DNA of 38,425 nucleotides from Fragilariopsis cylindrus CCMP1102 (lineage: Eukaryota > Bacillariophyta > Bacillariophyceae > Bacillariales > Bacillariaceae), in assembly GCA_900095095.1 (NCBI GenBank), contig FMBT01000237.1, positions 1-38,425 on the forward strand. Reading direction: 5' to 3'. This document shows, in pieces, positions 1 to 10,264 of the stretch. The first letter of the stretch is position 1, and every line of letters begins with the position of its first letter. The notes under the pieces were generated by a model. The model saw only the letters and a list, made by a program, of their open reading frames with translations, was not told where the DNA came from and searched no databases. A program made the position numbers and the translations under genes.

Positions 1-739
1 AAAATGGTTCAATTGAGTATAATCTTACATCGAAACAAGCAATATCATGTGGTATACCTGTAAAAGGGATGGTTATTCAATTAGTACACATGTGTGTAGT
101 AGGAGTAAGAATCCAATGTTGTAAGCTGTGTCACTTTTTCCATTCAACCATCCCTTCAGCATAGTAATGGAGGAAGAAAGTTTAATGTTTGTTAGTTTGA
201 TTTGAGGTTTTGAAAATAATATAGACAACTTTGCTACTACTAACTACTTTGTATGAAGAGCACTGGGCCGGCAGAGAGGCACGTTATCCTATGTATATCA
301 AGTGGTTATGTTGAGCTTTCTGGTCTGAGACATTTGAGATTGATATCAAATAATACTTGCTTCGATACATAGCTACATGTACAGTACTGTACTGTATGTA
401 CTATGATGATGTGTTCATAAGAGACCAAACAACGTTAGGGTATGTTTATACGCAACCAACATAGTTAGGATGTAAAACGGATGTGTCTGTTCGTCTGACC
501 CTACCACGCCTTTACCTCTTTTCGCTTACTCGTTTACTTCGATTTTGTTCATGCGCGGTTTGTTGCTAGCTTTTAATTACACGATACGTGCTTCAAGGCA
601 AACTTAGCCTTCAAACGAACAATTAATTACTGCCTCCTATCTACCGTGTCTAATCAATAGTTAAGCACAACAACGATCGATACCCATTACGATTACTGTA
701 GTCTAACGGGAAGATATATAAAAATAAAAAACTGTCACC
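1..739. other. Intergenic, upstream of RPL13
   Basis: No convincing coding frame on either strand. It holds a 14-bp perfect palindrome (GTACAGTACTGTAC, 379-392) embedded in overlapping TACAGTA/TACTGTA words, and an A/T-rich stretch (about 713-735) directly before the L13 start, which has a CACC-ATGG context. The promoter of the L13 gene should lie here, but no element can be assigned with certainty. Confidence 0.5.
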
Positions 740-1335
740 ATGGTTAAGCATAATAATGTCGTCCCTAATATCCATTGCCACAAGAAGTACCATTCATCTA
801 CTCGTGGTCCACTTAAGGTAAAATTGGCCTTGAACCAGGCCCCACGCAAAAAGGCACGTCGATTAGCTCGTGCTAAGAAGGCTGCCGCTGCATTCCCAGC
901 TCCTGTTCAAAAACTTCGACCTATCGTTCACTGTCAAACTCAAAGATATTCTGCCAAGACTCGTCTAGGAAGAGGATTTACCCTAGAGGAACTTAAGGCT
1001 GCCAAATTAGGTGCCAAGTACGCACGAACAATCGGAATTGCTGTTGACCATCGTCGTATTAATAAGTCGGAAGAATCGTTAGAATTAAACACAAACCGTC
1101 TTAAGACATACATGGCAAGTCTTGTTATCTTGAAGAAGGGACAAGATGGAAGTTCAATGAGCCAATTCAAGGGTGTTGTCCAACCTATCGATCGTACTCC
1201 TAGTCCAATTGAGATGCAAGATGTTACAGATGATCTTAAATCATTAAGGCATTCACTACTATGAGACTTGCCAAGCAAGAAACAAAGGTTGCTGGATACC
1301 GTGTTTCTGTTATCAATAGAAAGGACAAGAAATAA
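740..1335 (+). CDS. RPL13: 60S ribosomal protein L13 (eL13), one apparent frameshift
   Basis: Structural protein of the cytosolic large ribosomal subunit. The N-terminus MVKHNNVVPN, the R/K-rich segment at residues 30-50, the block GRGFTLEELKAAKLG and the block ARTIGIAVDHRR are hallmarks of eL13. No intron is seen. The frame opened at 740 ends prematurely at 1262-1264, but the typical C-terminus (KAFTTMRLAKQETKVAGYR) continues in another frame and stops at 1333-1335. The jump lies at about 1243-1246, where the bases TCATTAAG would read TCATTTAAG with one more T. With that base the protein is 198 aa, close to the family length. As this is an essential gene, a sequencing indel is more likely than a null allele. 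A downstream in-frame ATG at 1261 is not a separate gene. Confidence 0.95.
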
Positions 1336-2893
1336 GCATGCAAGTTAGATAATAATACATCAATTAATGATAAATCAAAAACCCCACCAATCACTAAATA
1401 TAGTTATATTTTTATTTATTCCAACCACACTACATGCACGTTCATTCTTTTTTTGTTTACACTGAAACGAATATTCGAATCAAGTACCATATAGAGGAAG
1501 CAACACTTTTCCATCAAATAGTTCATGTATTCCTTTGCAACAAGTCGATACAATTTGTTATATTCTTGAATCTCCATGTGCTTTTCAATGATGACAAGTG
1601 TGTTTCTAGCATTTTGCTAGCTTCTGTTTTTAAGAGACAGCCCCCATACTAAATATATCTAGTCTTCGATGGTAGGTGGCTTGTATAGTAATGTGAACAG
1701 GAACATCCAGTAAAACCTGTTGAAAAGCACGCAAAAAAGGAATAGCAGCAATGGATGTTCAATAATGATGGAGCAGAGGCTATAGTATTAGTTAGAGGTT
1801 TGAGACCAATGATGTTCACTTTTACATTTCAGATTTTGACAGAATAAGAGACAACAAAAAAGGAAGTGGAGATTGTGCATATTTGATGGGGTTATTCATC
1901 AATTATGCACAGATTAGGACCTACTACACTACTAACCAGTTTATCAGCTGCTCTATCCAGCAAAAATTGTCCACCATATTTTGTGGGTGCAATTCATTCC
2001 ATTCCATTCATCCAGTGACCATTGTTACATCAAACTATATTTTGCAATTCTAATGATACCCAGTGCTTTCAATTCAATATTGGCTTCAGCACTCTTAAGT
2101 CTGATCATCATCATATCCACCTTCTTCTTAGTAGAAATACTACTACCTCCCCCTTTTTGAGAAATTGCGGTGTAGTTAGCAGTGCGCCATATTCCCTCCC
2201 TATCTCTTTTTCTGGTTCTATAGCCTTACGAGTGTTTATTTCTATTCATCTGACAGCTTATTTTTTGATAACTGTCTTTACTTCTCCACATGAAGGAAGT
2301 GATCTGTTAATCTTGCTGCTTCTTCCACTCCATTGTTCAGCAGTTCAAACCAAACCAAGCCAAACCAATAATATATATTATTAAGAATGTCTGGGCCTCA
2401 CAATAATTTTTCCCTACCAAAGGAACAGCGTTACATAATTTGATAGCAATTAGTTAGTGTTGCCGAATGGACCTTCCACAAATTATCATACCTATTGATA
2501 GAGTAACACTCAATCATGATGAGCTACAATGGCAAAAGATAGCAACAACAACTCTCTAATAATCGATTTCCCCCTTTTTTGTGCAAAATTATCTCGGGGT
2601 TCAGAGTGAATGTTTTGTTCGCTCAATTTTTGATGGGCAGCCAGCAGGCAAGCGAAGACTGAGTTTTGACAAAAGACAATAGAACAAACAAATAAAATCC
2701 ATTCATCACACTGAAGAACTGACACTCCTGACAAAGTTGGAGAACAAGCAGGCGACCATCATGTAGAACACACTTTCTCTCTTAAGGTAACTTAACACCT
2801 TCGGTTTACCTGATTCACCAACGAGTTGAATTACTTCGGGAGATCAGACACAGTCACCAAGTTCTCATCATCTGAACACACACACACATCACG
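1336..2893. other. Intergenic region, no supported gene
   Basis: About 1.5 kb with only short frames on both strands (the longest 120 codons, 2022-2384 +), which show no recognisable motif and have AT-rich, low-information translations. Just before the next gene there is a short (CA)n run (about 2877-2889). Nothing else could be supported. Confidence 0.5.
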
Positions 2894-3751
2894 ATGAGCA
2901 AGAAATTTATTGAACGTTTTTTCCCGTCTATAACTGGTATTGCCAAGACAATCATCCCGAGAACATACAGTGCTTTTCTTCCCGATGATGTTGCTGTTCT
3001 TTGCCCGGAACCAACGATCATGCTTTCTTCTCCAACAATAATAAATAATGGCAAAGCAGCATCAATTCTCATTATTCGAAATCCGGTTTTGTTAGTAGCC
3101 GCCATTCTTGGCGTCGTCATTGGAGTGTTTGGTGGAATCCGTTTCGCGAAAAAGAAGGAACAAATAATCTGGTCTCAATCATTTTTAAATTTTGCCATGA
3201 TGAATGTTACAGCAATATTGCTACATTGTCTCCTACCACCACTCGAATCAATCTATGCTGACCAGTATCCGATATTATGGTTCCTAGATTGTTATTTTAC
3301 CGGAGTCTCATCAACATTAATTGTTGGGGGCGCGTTGGAATCTTTACACATATCAAAATGGACGTCACGAACATGGATTCTTATAGCGAATGGACTGGGT
3401 ATCGCGTCTGGATTCTTCCTTCAGATCACAAGAATTGACTCCTCTATCCGAACTCTTCCATTAGAACTCTGGTATTTGATCCCACGCAGTTTGCTGGTTG
3501 TCTTTACTCCCCTCACTATACTTTGGAAAGAGGACAAATCGCGGACTAAAATAATATTATTATTGTATATGGGATGCAGCTTGTGTCTGATTGGTGCTCT
3601 ATTTGACGCCAAACTTTGTCGATTGACACATGGTATGCTACTGGATACACTAACGGCCAGTACATTGGTATTTACAGCTTGCAATGTCGCATTTGTGGTG
3701 TTAGGACTAAGTTTGGATACACAAGGCGCTGGAGAAAAGAAGATGCGATGA
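2894..3751 (+). CDS. Multi-pass membrane protein, function unknown
   Basis: A 285-codon frame with an ATG start (ACG-ATG-AGC). The translation has about seven hydrophobic stretches separated by short loops: about residues 63-85 (PVLLVAAILGVVIGVFGG), 95-115, 125-150, 160-175, 195-210, 220-235 and 255-275. It is therefore an integral membrane protein. The first 60 residues are only moderately hydrophobic, with no clear cleavable signal. I do not recognise the family. The end is probably not the true end: near 3739-3742 the frame changes within GAAAAGAAGATGCG, and the next frame stays open with protein-like sequence (see the following entry). Membrane character is certain from hydropathy; function is open. 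Confidence 0.7.
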   Translation: MSKKFIERFFPSITGIAKTIIPRTYSAFLPDDVAVLCPEPTIMLSSPTIINNGKAASILIIRNPVLLVAAILGVVIGVFGGIRFAKKKEQIIWSQSFLNFAMMNVTAILLHCLLPPLESIYADQYPILWFLDCYFTGVSSTLIVGGALESLHISKWTSRTWILIANGLGIASGFFLQITRIDSSIRTLPLELWYLIPRSLLVVFTPLTILWKEDKSRTKIILLLYMGCSLCLIGALFDAKLCRLTHGMLLDTLTASTLVFTACNVAFVVLGLSLDTQGAGEKKMR

Positions 3752-4115
3752 CGGATTATCTCATTTCTCGCTTGTTTACAAAGCACACGATAATACTTAA
3801 TATTAAACTATACAGTGATACCGCGTACAAACGACCCACCGGTGGCTTTCTACCAGAAGTACCTCACGGAGAGCGCAAATTATCGTCACAGTACCAGCAA
3901 TTTTGGAACTACCAATTAGCGTCGAAGATGAGGACAAGACGAAATAAAGGACTACGGAATCGGAAATAGAAGGCGACGACGACGACGACTATAACATTGT
4001 TTTCCTTAAATCACAAATGGTGACAACAAAACCACTTGTCGACCCAAATATCAAATACAATGAAAAGCAGATTGAAACAATCACCGAGATTCAAAAACTA
4101 CTGAAAGCAGATTAG
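3752..4115 (+). CDS. Probable frameshifted C-terminal tail of the membrane protein at 2894
   Basis: One extra base at about 3739-3742 would join the upstream protein to a frame reading GEKKDAMTDYLISRLF, which stays open to about 3900. A second extra T in the TTTT run at 3901-3904 joins it to QYQQFLELPISVEDEDKTK. That frame meets a TAA at 3945-3947, but the same frame beyond it reads ESEIEGDDDDDYN and then FLKSQMVTTKPLVDPN, ending at a TAG at 4113-4115. The acidic, hydrophilic composition would suit a soluble tail after the last membrane segment. The in-frame TAA is not explained by a simple indel. Either the protein ends at 3947, or there is a further error. Confidence 0.4.
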
Positions 4116-4346
4116 TAAGACAGTATAATACTACTTTCTAATGGTATGATATGAAATTATTATTCTTGATATGCATCTTTGACTGTGAAACGGACTTATA
4201 ATTGCTTTGCCACTCTTCATTACCCACTCTTCATTACGAATCCACGCGATACCATTCGCGAATATATTAAGTACTTGGATCTTTCTATACGTTCTTTTCC
4301 TTGTTTTTAGGTACCATCGTCGTCTTCGCTGCTGCTGTTTTGTCCA

Positions 4347-4708
4347 TCACTTCTTTTTCAACGCTTTTTAGGATTGATTTTTGTTGTACCAATCAAACTG
4401 TCGGTATCTTCATCGATACTGCCGTTGTCATTGGTATTATTGGATGCAACCATAGCCGCCGTTGTCACTGTCGTTATCGATGATGACGGTATCAGTTTTT
4501 GTAAAACATCTGGTTCTCCCCGCAATAAGGAAAATGTACAATCTAGATGAATGCGTCCATCGAAAGCTGCCACCACCAATGCATCCACAGTATTGTACGA
4601 TCCAGTGTTGCTGTCAACATCCGAACGTTGTCGTTGAAAATCAATTAGAGTTTCATCTATAACATTCATGACGTTATCACTCAAATTAAAATCGAAATCT
4701 CGTTTCTA
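4347..4708 (-). CDS. Orphan small reading frame, possibly a gene fragment
   Basis: On the minus strand an open frame runs from just after a TAG at about 4707 to 4358. Its first ATG is at 4669. The translation has normal protein character in its first half (MNVIDETLIDFQRQRSD, then VDALVVAAFDGRIHLD and LLRGEPDVLQKL) and becomes Thr/Ser/Asn/Asp-rich at the end. One extra A near 4368 would change the end to INPKKALKKK and a stop at 4347-4349. I recognise no family. The frame is open upstream of the ATG, and the TAG could belong to a 3' splice site, so an upstream exon is possible. It could also be a relic. Confidence 0.35.
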
Positions 4709-5083
4709 CTTTTTTGATTGCACAATCTAGTTATAGAAGACCATACGACCATACCTCCGATACCTTCGAATATTTTTTTATTTTAAATAGCCCATCATAG
4801 AAAGGCCCATGACGCGTCAAACTTTCTGATGTCCGTCCGTCCGCTCACCCGTCTCCTCAGCAATGCAATGCGTGAAAACAAGTGGTGACAGCATCAATAA
4901 CGGTAGAGATAGATACGAAAATCCTCCGATCAGAACCCAACATTCTTATTTCTAAAAAGATTGCATAACTTACTACAACAGAAGAACAGCAGCAAGCACA
5001 ACAGCGGCAGCGAAAGTCTCGTCGATCACCATTGTACACAATACAAGAAGCACTAAACAGCAACAGTCTCATCGATCACTACC
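4709..5083. other. Gap upstream of the ACS gene
   Basis: No coding frame is supported. The segment lies between the orphan minus-strand frame and the acetyl-CoA synthetase start, so it should hold the ACS promoter and 5' UTR, which is rich in CAGCAG/AGCA triplets at about 4978-5010. Confidence 0.4.
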
Positions 5084-7824
5084 ATGAAGTTAGGAGTAGG
5101 AGTCATTATTTCGCTCCAGTGGTTAGTTTCAACCACCATCGTCACGGGCGGTGAAGGGTTTGCGCTTTCTACTAGTAGTCCTGTCGTCGCATCACGTCAA
5201 ACTACTTCGGTGGTGTTGAAATCGAGCACTTCCTCCGATACCGACCACGAGATTGAATCTGTATATGCAGCCAAAACAATCAGTAGCTTTGACAAGTATA
5301 AGAAAATCCATGCTGAATCTATTAAAGATCCAGAAAAATATTGGGGTGATTTGGCAAAAACTGAATTAGATTGGATCACACCATTTGATGACGATAAAAT
5401 TTTACAAGGTGGTTTAATAAAAGGTGACGTAAGATGGTTTGCGGGTGGTAAATTAAATGCTTGCTACAATGCTTTAGATCGACACAATCCTGATGACTTG
5501 GCTGTAATTTTCGAAGGTGATGAGCCTGATGACATCAGGAAAATAACATACGGAGAAATGGTGGACAAAGTCTCGTCTATTTCTAACGCCTTGAAGGCCA
5601 AGGGTGTAAAAAAAGGTGATGTCGTTACAATATATATGCCAATGATACCAGAATTGGCAATGACGATGCTTGCGTGTGCCAGAATTGGTGCTGTACATTC
5701 TGTTGTATTTGCAGGATTTTCCGCTGAAGCTTTAGCATCACGAGTCCTAGCAGCTAGTTGCGAAGTCGTCGTTACTGCCGATCATGGATTACGTGGAGGA
5801 AGGAAATTAAATTTAAAATCAATTGTCAATTCAGCTATGGATATTGTCGAGTCTACGAACAAAGACTTGGTGAAAAATGTATTAGTATGGGAACGTGACT
5901 ACAAAGATGACTCAACAGAAGAGGTTCCATATGAAATGAAAGAGAAAGATGTTCGAATGGATTTTTTGGTCGCCGATCAACGACCATTTTGTGCACCAGA
6001 ACCAATGGACGCCGAGGACACTTTGTTCATACTTTATACTTCTGGTAGCACTGGACAACCCAAGGTAATTTTTTTCTTATTTCTGTTGTAAAATTACATG
6101 TTATAGTTTCTTCTCCACGTTGTTTGTACCCCCACTCATCAAATGTTTTCTCTACCACTTCTTGATCCTAATACGGTACGGTAGGGCGTGGTTCACACTA
6201 CCGGTGGATACTCCCTGTATGCCGCTCAAACTACCAAAAATACCTTCGATTTAGCACCAGGCGATGTCTTTGCTTGCGTTGCTGATTGTAAGTAATATTT
6301 TGTACAGTCCAAATATATTCTGATTTATATTATGATTCATACTATGATTCATAGTTAAAAATGTTCGACTCTCACTTTTCTCTCTTTTCCTCGTATCACC
6401 AATTTAAAATATAACAGGTGGTTGGATCACTGGCCACACCTGTAAGTAAATACATATATCCTTTTCTCTTGAAGCTTTGGATGAATTGCATTATTCTTTT
6501 TTAGTCATGTGAATCGACGATGAATGCAGAACAAATAAATGGAACAAATATAAACTCATATATCCTATTCTTCTTCTTCTTCTTCTATAGATGTTGTATA
6601 TGGGTCACTCTTGAATGGTTGTACAACTTTTATGTTTGAATCAACTCCTGTCTATCCAGACGAGGGACGTTATTGGGATATGATCGAGCGTCACAAAATT
6701 ACCCAGTTTTATACGGCACCAACAGCTATCCGTTTGCTAATGAAGTATGGAAATAAGGCACTAGCGAAATATGATTTGAGTAGTCTCAAAGTACTTGGTT
6801 CTGTTGGAGAACCCATCAATCCGGAAGCATGGCGTTGGTGAGTCGAGTCCCGAGATGGATATTATACGCGCTTTAAAAAGAGACAAGACTCTTTACTAAT
6901 TTGCTTTGTGTTTGTCTCTTTTTCTAATTTCAGGTATTACGAAGAAGTTGGGAAATCTGAGGTCACTGTTGTCGATACTTACTGGCAAACAGAAACGGGA
7001 GGTAAGATTTGCCTTTTTGCTGCTGCTGCTGCTGCTGCTGCTTCTAATGTGACTGTCAGTACTAGTACTTTCGATCTGTTCTTCGCTGACATTCGATTTT
7101 CTTCTCCTTCTCTTATAAAGGGCATATCGTAACAAATTTACCTGGTATTACGCCTATGAAGCCGGGTTCGTGTACTTATCCTTGTTATGGTATCGATACC
7201 GTCGTATTGGATCCTACTAATGGGAATATTGTTGAGCCTGATGAAAATGGTTGCGTTGAAGGTGTTTTGGCCATTCGACAACCATGGCCAGGAATTGCAA
7301 GAACGTGCCTGGGTGATCATTCTCGGTACTTAACGGTTTATTTAAAACCATATAAAGGTTATTACTTTACCGGTGATAGCGTTCGACGTGATGCAGAGGG
7401 TAATCATTTCATTACCGGTCGTGTTGATGATGTTATCAATGTTAGTGGACATCGTATTGGAACGGCAGAGGTTGAATCAGCCCTTGTATTACATCCTGCT
7501 GTTGCACAGGCCGCGGTGGTTGGTAAACCTCATGATATTAAGGGACAAGGTATCTGTGCTTTTTGTATGCTCAAAAATGGATACGAAGAATCACCTGAAT
7601 TGATCCAAGAATTACGTTTGAAGGTTCGTACGGAGGTGGGAGCATTTTGTACTCCTGATATGATTGTGATAGCTCCAACTCTTCCCATGACACGATCGGG
7701 TAAGATTATGCGTCGAATCTTACGTAAGATTGTATGCGGCGAAACGGACACTCTTGGTGATACAAGTACATTAGCCGATCCTGCTATTGTTGATACTATA
7801 ATTGAAAAGGTGGAATCACTTTAA
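5084..7824 (+). CDS. ACS: Acetyl-CoA synthetase (AMP-forming), plastid-type targeting, six exons
   Basis: Activates acetate to acetyl-CoA via acetyl-AMP. Six exons: 5084-6064, 6185-6287, 6418-6441, 6591-6837, 6934-7001, 7121-7824. All five introns are GT-AG and the spliced frame encodes 708 aa. Motifs of the ANL superfamily: P-loop-like [11 protein letters not shown] (residues 318-328, across intron 1), TYWQTETGG (467-475, across intron 5), the hinge/ATP region [10 protein letters not shown] and [13 protein letters not shown], and near the C-terminus RSGKIMRR with the conserved catalytic lysine K669, which is acetylated in homologues. The first about 30 residues are a signal-peptide-like hydrophobic segment ending in GGEGFALS, matching the diatom pattern of a Phe at the signal/transit junction. 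Plastid import is therefore inferred. No frameshift is needed. Intron 5 contains a short TGC triplet repeat (about 7018-7042). Confidence 0.95.
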
Positions 7825-8056
7825 TAGAAGAAGAATACAACAAAGCCAACATTAATCCGATATTTAAAATGAAACAAACCTCTCGTGGCTTTACGTGTAC
7901 AAGAGGATGAGATCAACTAAATTTGTAAAATATAAACAAAACAAAATTTCGATCGTGAGGCTTTACTGACTTTTCGCTACTATTATTTATATTTTACTAG
8001 TTATTTTATACATTACTACGTATATCTCTGATCTTATTCTTAAGTGTTCACTTTTA

Positions 8057-9699
8057 TTACATATCTTGTTTATTTTCATCAATAATGACTCCTTCTGATG
8101 GTGATGATTCTAATTCCTTGTTTTTATTGTCTACCATTTGTTTCTGCAAATATTGGAGTCTTAAACCAATTTTCGGATTGGTCATCAATTGACAAGCCAT
8201 ACGTTTCGTCGTTTCGATCATACTGTTACTATCACTATCACTGGTGTTGCTATTACCAGAATTGTTGTTGTTGTTGTTGTTGTTTTTTATACTACCATCA
8301 TTGTTAGTATTCTCACTTGTAATAGTACTATTTTTACCACTACACCTATCTGGAAGGATAGCAACTAAAACCATCATAAAATGCTTTTTGGTTTCTTCTT
8401 TTTGCTGCTGCTTTTCTTGTTCTTGTTTTTCTTCTACTAGCAGTTTTTGTTGTTGAAATTGATATTCACAACTATATTGTTTGGATACAGGCTTGCTTTG
8501 TAAAAGTTGATGAATATGCGAACAGTTTGTTATCGTCGTCGTCATATCCACCTCCTTCATCTCTTCGTTTTTCTTCTTCTTCTTTGTCGTCGTTGTTGTT
8601 GTTACTGTTGTCATACCAACACCCAATAAGCCAATATAATTCGTAAATCGTAATCTAAAATTAAATGTTGATTGCAATGGTATATCTTCCAATATATTTG
8701 ATACAGTGGATATACCAGGACTATATTGTATTGTCATAATTTCAAATGTACGACTTATTGGTTCCATTAAAAGAATTAAACATGATGACGATGATTTATT
8801 GCTGCTATTGATATTGCTGTTGATGTTGCTATTAATTGGAGAAACAGAAATAGTGGTAGTTCCGCCATCAGCATCACATCCCCGTTGTATACATCTTCTT
8901 CATCATCGCCTTCGTCATCGTTGTTATGTTGTTATTGTTATTGTTCTGTAGTGTATTATTATTTTTCTTCCTCCGGCTGCTGGTGTTTTTTGTAGTAACT
9001 TCCATAGAGAAAGGAATTTCTTTAAGATCGGGTTCTCTTCTTCTTTTTTATTGATAGTATATTGCTAGCAGTAGTTGTTGTCGTCATGGGAGTATTAGAT
9101 GATGTCGACATCGTAAAGTTCTCCCTCATTGTTAAAGCGGACATGATGGAAGCATTATCGCCGTCATCATTATTATCATTCTCATCCTTGAAATAATCGA
9201 AACTGACACGAATCTTATCAAGGTTGCTATCAGCGGTGGTTCTTGTAACTGCTACTCCTGTAGATCTGCTGCGCGTAGTAGTTTTAGTTAGTTTTAGTAG
9301 TAGTAGCTGATTTCAATTTCAATGGTGATTGTGGTGATGACGACGAAGAAGTTGATGAGAAATTGCTGGTTTCAGTGGTGGTGGTAATTTATCTTCTTGT
9401 AATAATTCTATTCTTTCCTCTTTCGTCACAGCATCATATCCAGGCTTCTTATTTATGCTCTCATCAATCTTACTAAAGCTACCATAATTGTTGATGTGCT
9501 GCTCATCGTTGATATCGCCATTACAATCTATAATAGTATCATCGATATCGGAGGAGGAAGCAAATAATGATATTAGAGCAAGATAATATTCTTGTGCAAC
9601 TAAGATTAGGGCAAGAAAGCAGCAAAGAATAAATAAAGTAGCAGCATACATAATAGAGACAATGTAATCGCCCTCGTGGACAATACTCGAAGATACCAT
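8057..9699 (-). CDS. Hypothetical Thr/Asn-rich protein with a membrane segment, several frameshifts
   Basis: Assembled from five frames that follow each other on the minus strand. N-terminal part: HEGDYIVSIMYAATLFI and a hydrophobic run (about residues 10-45, one or two membrane spans), then VTKEERIELLQEDKLPPP. Middle: Ser/Thr-rich, then IRVSFDYFKDENDNN. C-terminal part: RTFEIMTIQYSPGISTVSNI and LEDIPLQSTFNF, poly-Asn, poly-Lys/Gln, then MACQLMTNPKIGLRLQYLQK. The jumps lie at about 9370, 9285, 9046, 8925 and 8881. The first and the last two need an extra base; the other two need one base fewer. The corrected length is divisible by three. The YSPG-STVSNIL-IPL pattern followed by VLVAILPDRC reminds me of a recurrent diatom family of unknown function, which I cannot verify. 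An upstream exon ending near 9733 (…NDDDGKQ) could join at 9685 through a 50-70 bp GT-AG intron, so the start is uncertain. Confidence 0.6.
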
Positions 9700-10264
9700 T
9701 TACATATATATAATTGACATGACGGAGAACGGAACACCAAATAAATAATAACGTACCGTTGTTTACCATCGTCGTCGTTCCAAAACAAGAGCGGAATATG
9801 AAACACATATATCTTATTGTTAATAAATGGTGACACAAGTAGAGCCAAAGCACGATAGTAGTTATAAGTCGTTATTAATGAGAGTATCTAAAGCTTGAGT
9901 ATGAGCGCCTCTTTTGTATGGAAGATTCCTTTCCAAATAAAATGGTTTCTGAATTGTTTTCTGTTCCGCGACAACGGAAACTCTGAGAAAATGACACGCG
10001 AACTTCAAATTTTCGCCGTTGTTACAGATGATGCACCGCGTTGGAAAATATTATTAACTCACAGACAATAAAAGGCATGACGTCATTACGTGACTGAAAG
10101 GTACCATGTTGTGATGTTGAATGTTTCATGTTGAGAAATCTGCTAGTACGAAACTTAATTAAATTCGAATAAACAATAACAAACAACAATAAACAATAAA
10201 CAAAGAAAGAGAAGATTATTATTAAGCAAACAAGTATCTTGTGTGAGTAATAACCCAACCAAAC
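9700..10264. other. Divergent gap between the Thr/Asn-rich gene and PGP
   Basis: The two genes point away from each other, so this about 0.56-kb stretch should carry both promoters. Its left part (9735-9870) may be a 5' exon of the minus-strand gene: an open frame there reads LLVSPFINNKIYVFHIPLLF on the minus strand. The right part is AT-rich, with several AAACAATAA repeats (about 10170-10200) just before the PGP start. No other element is evident. Confidence 0.4.

Noticed and set aside
1243..1250. Programmed -1 ribosomal frameshift in L13
   Set aside because: No recognised slippery heptamer, and the same kind of one-base jump occurs in many unrelated genes of the window, so a sequencing indel explains it better.
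2022..2384. 120-codon plus-strand frame
   Set aside because: No motif, no good start context, AT-rich composition; looks like chance in intergenic DNA.
6908..7132. Frame with a poly-Ala run inside the ACS gene
   Set aside because: It reads through exon 5 into intron 5, which carries a TGC repeat; the splice sites and the conserved ETGG-HIVTN junction show it is intronic.
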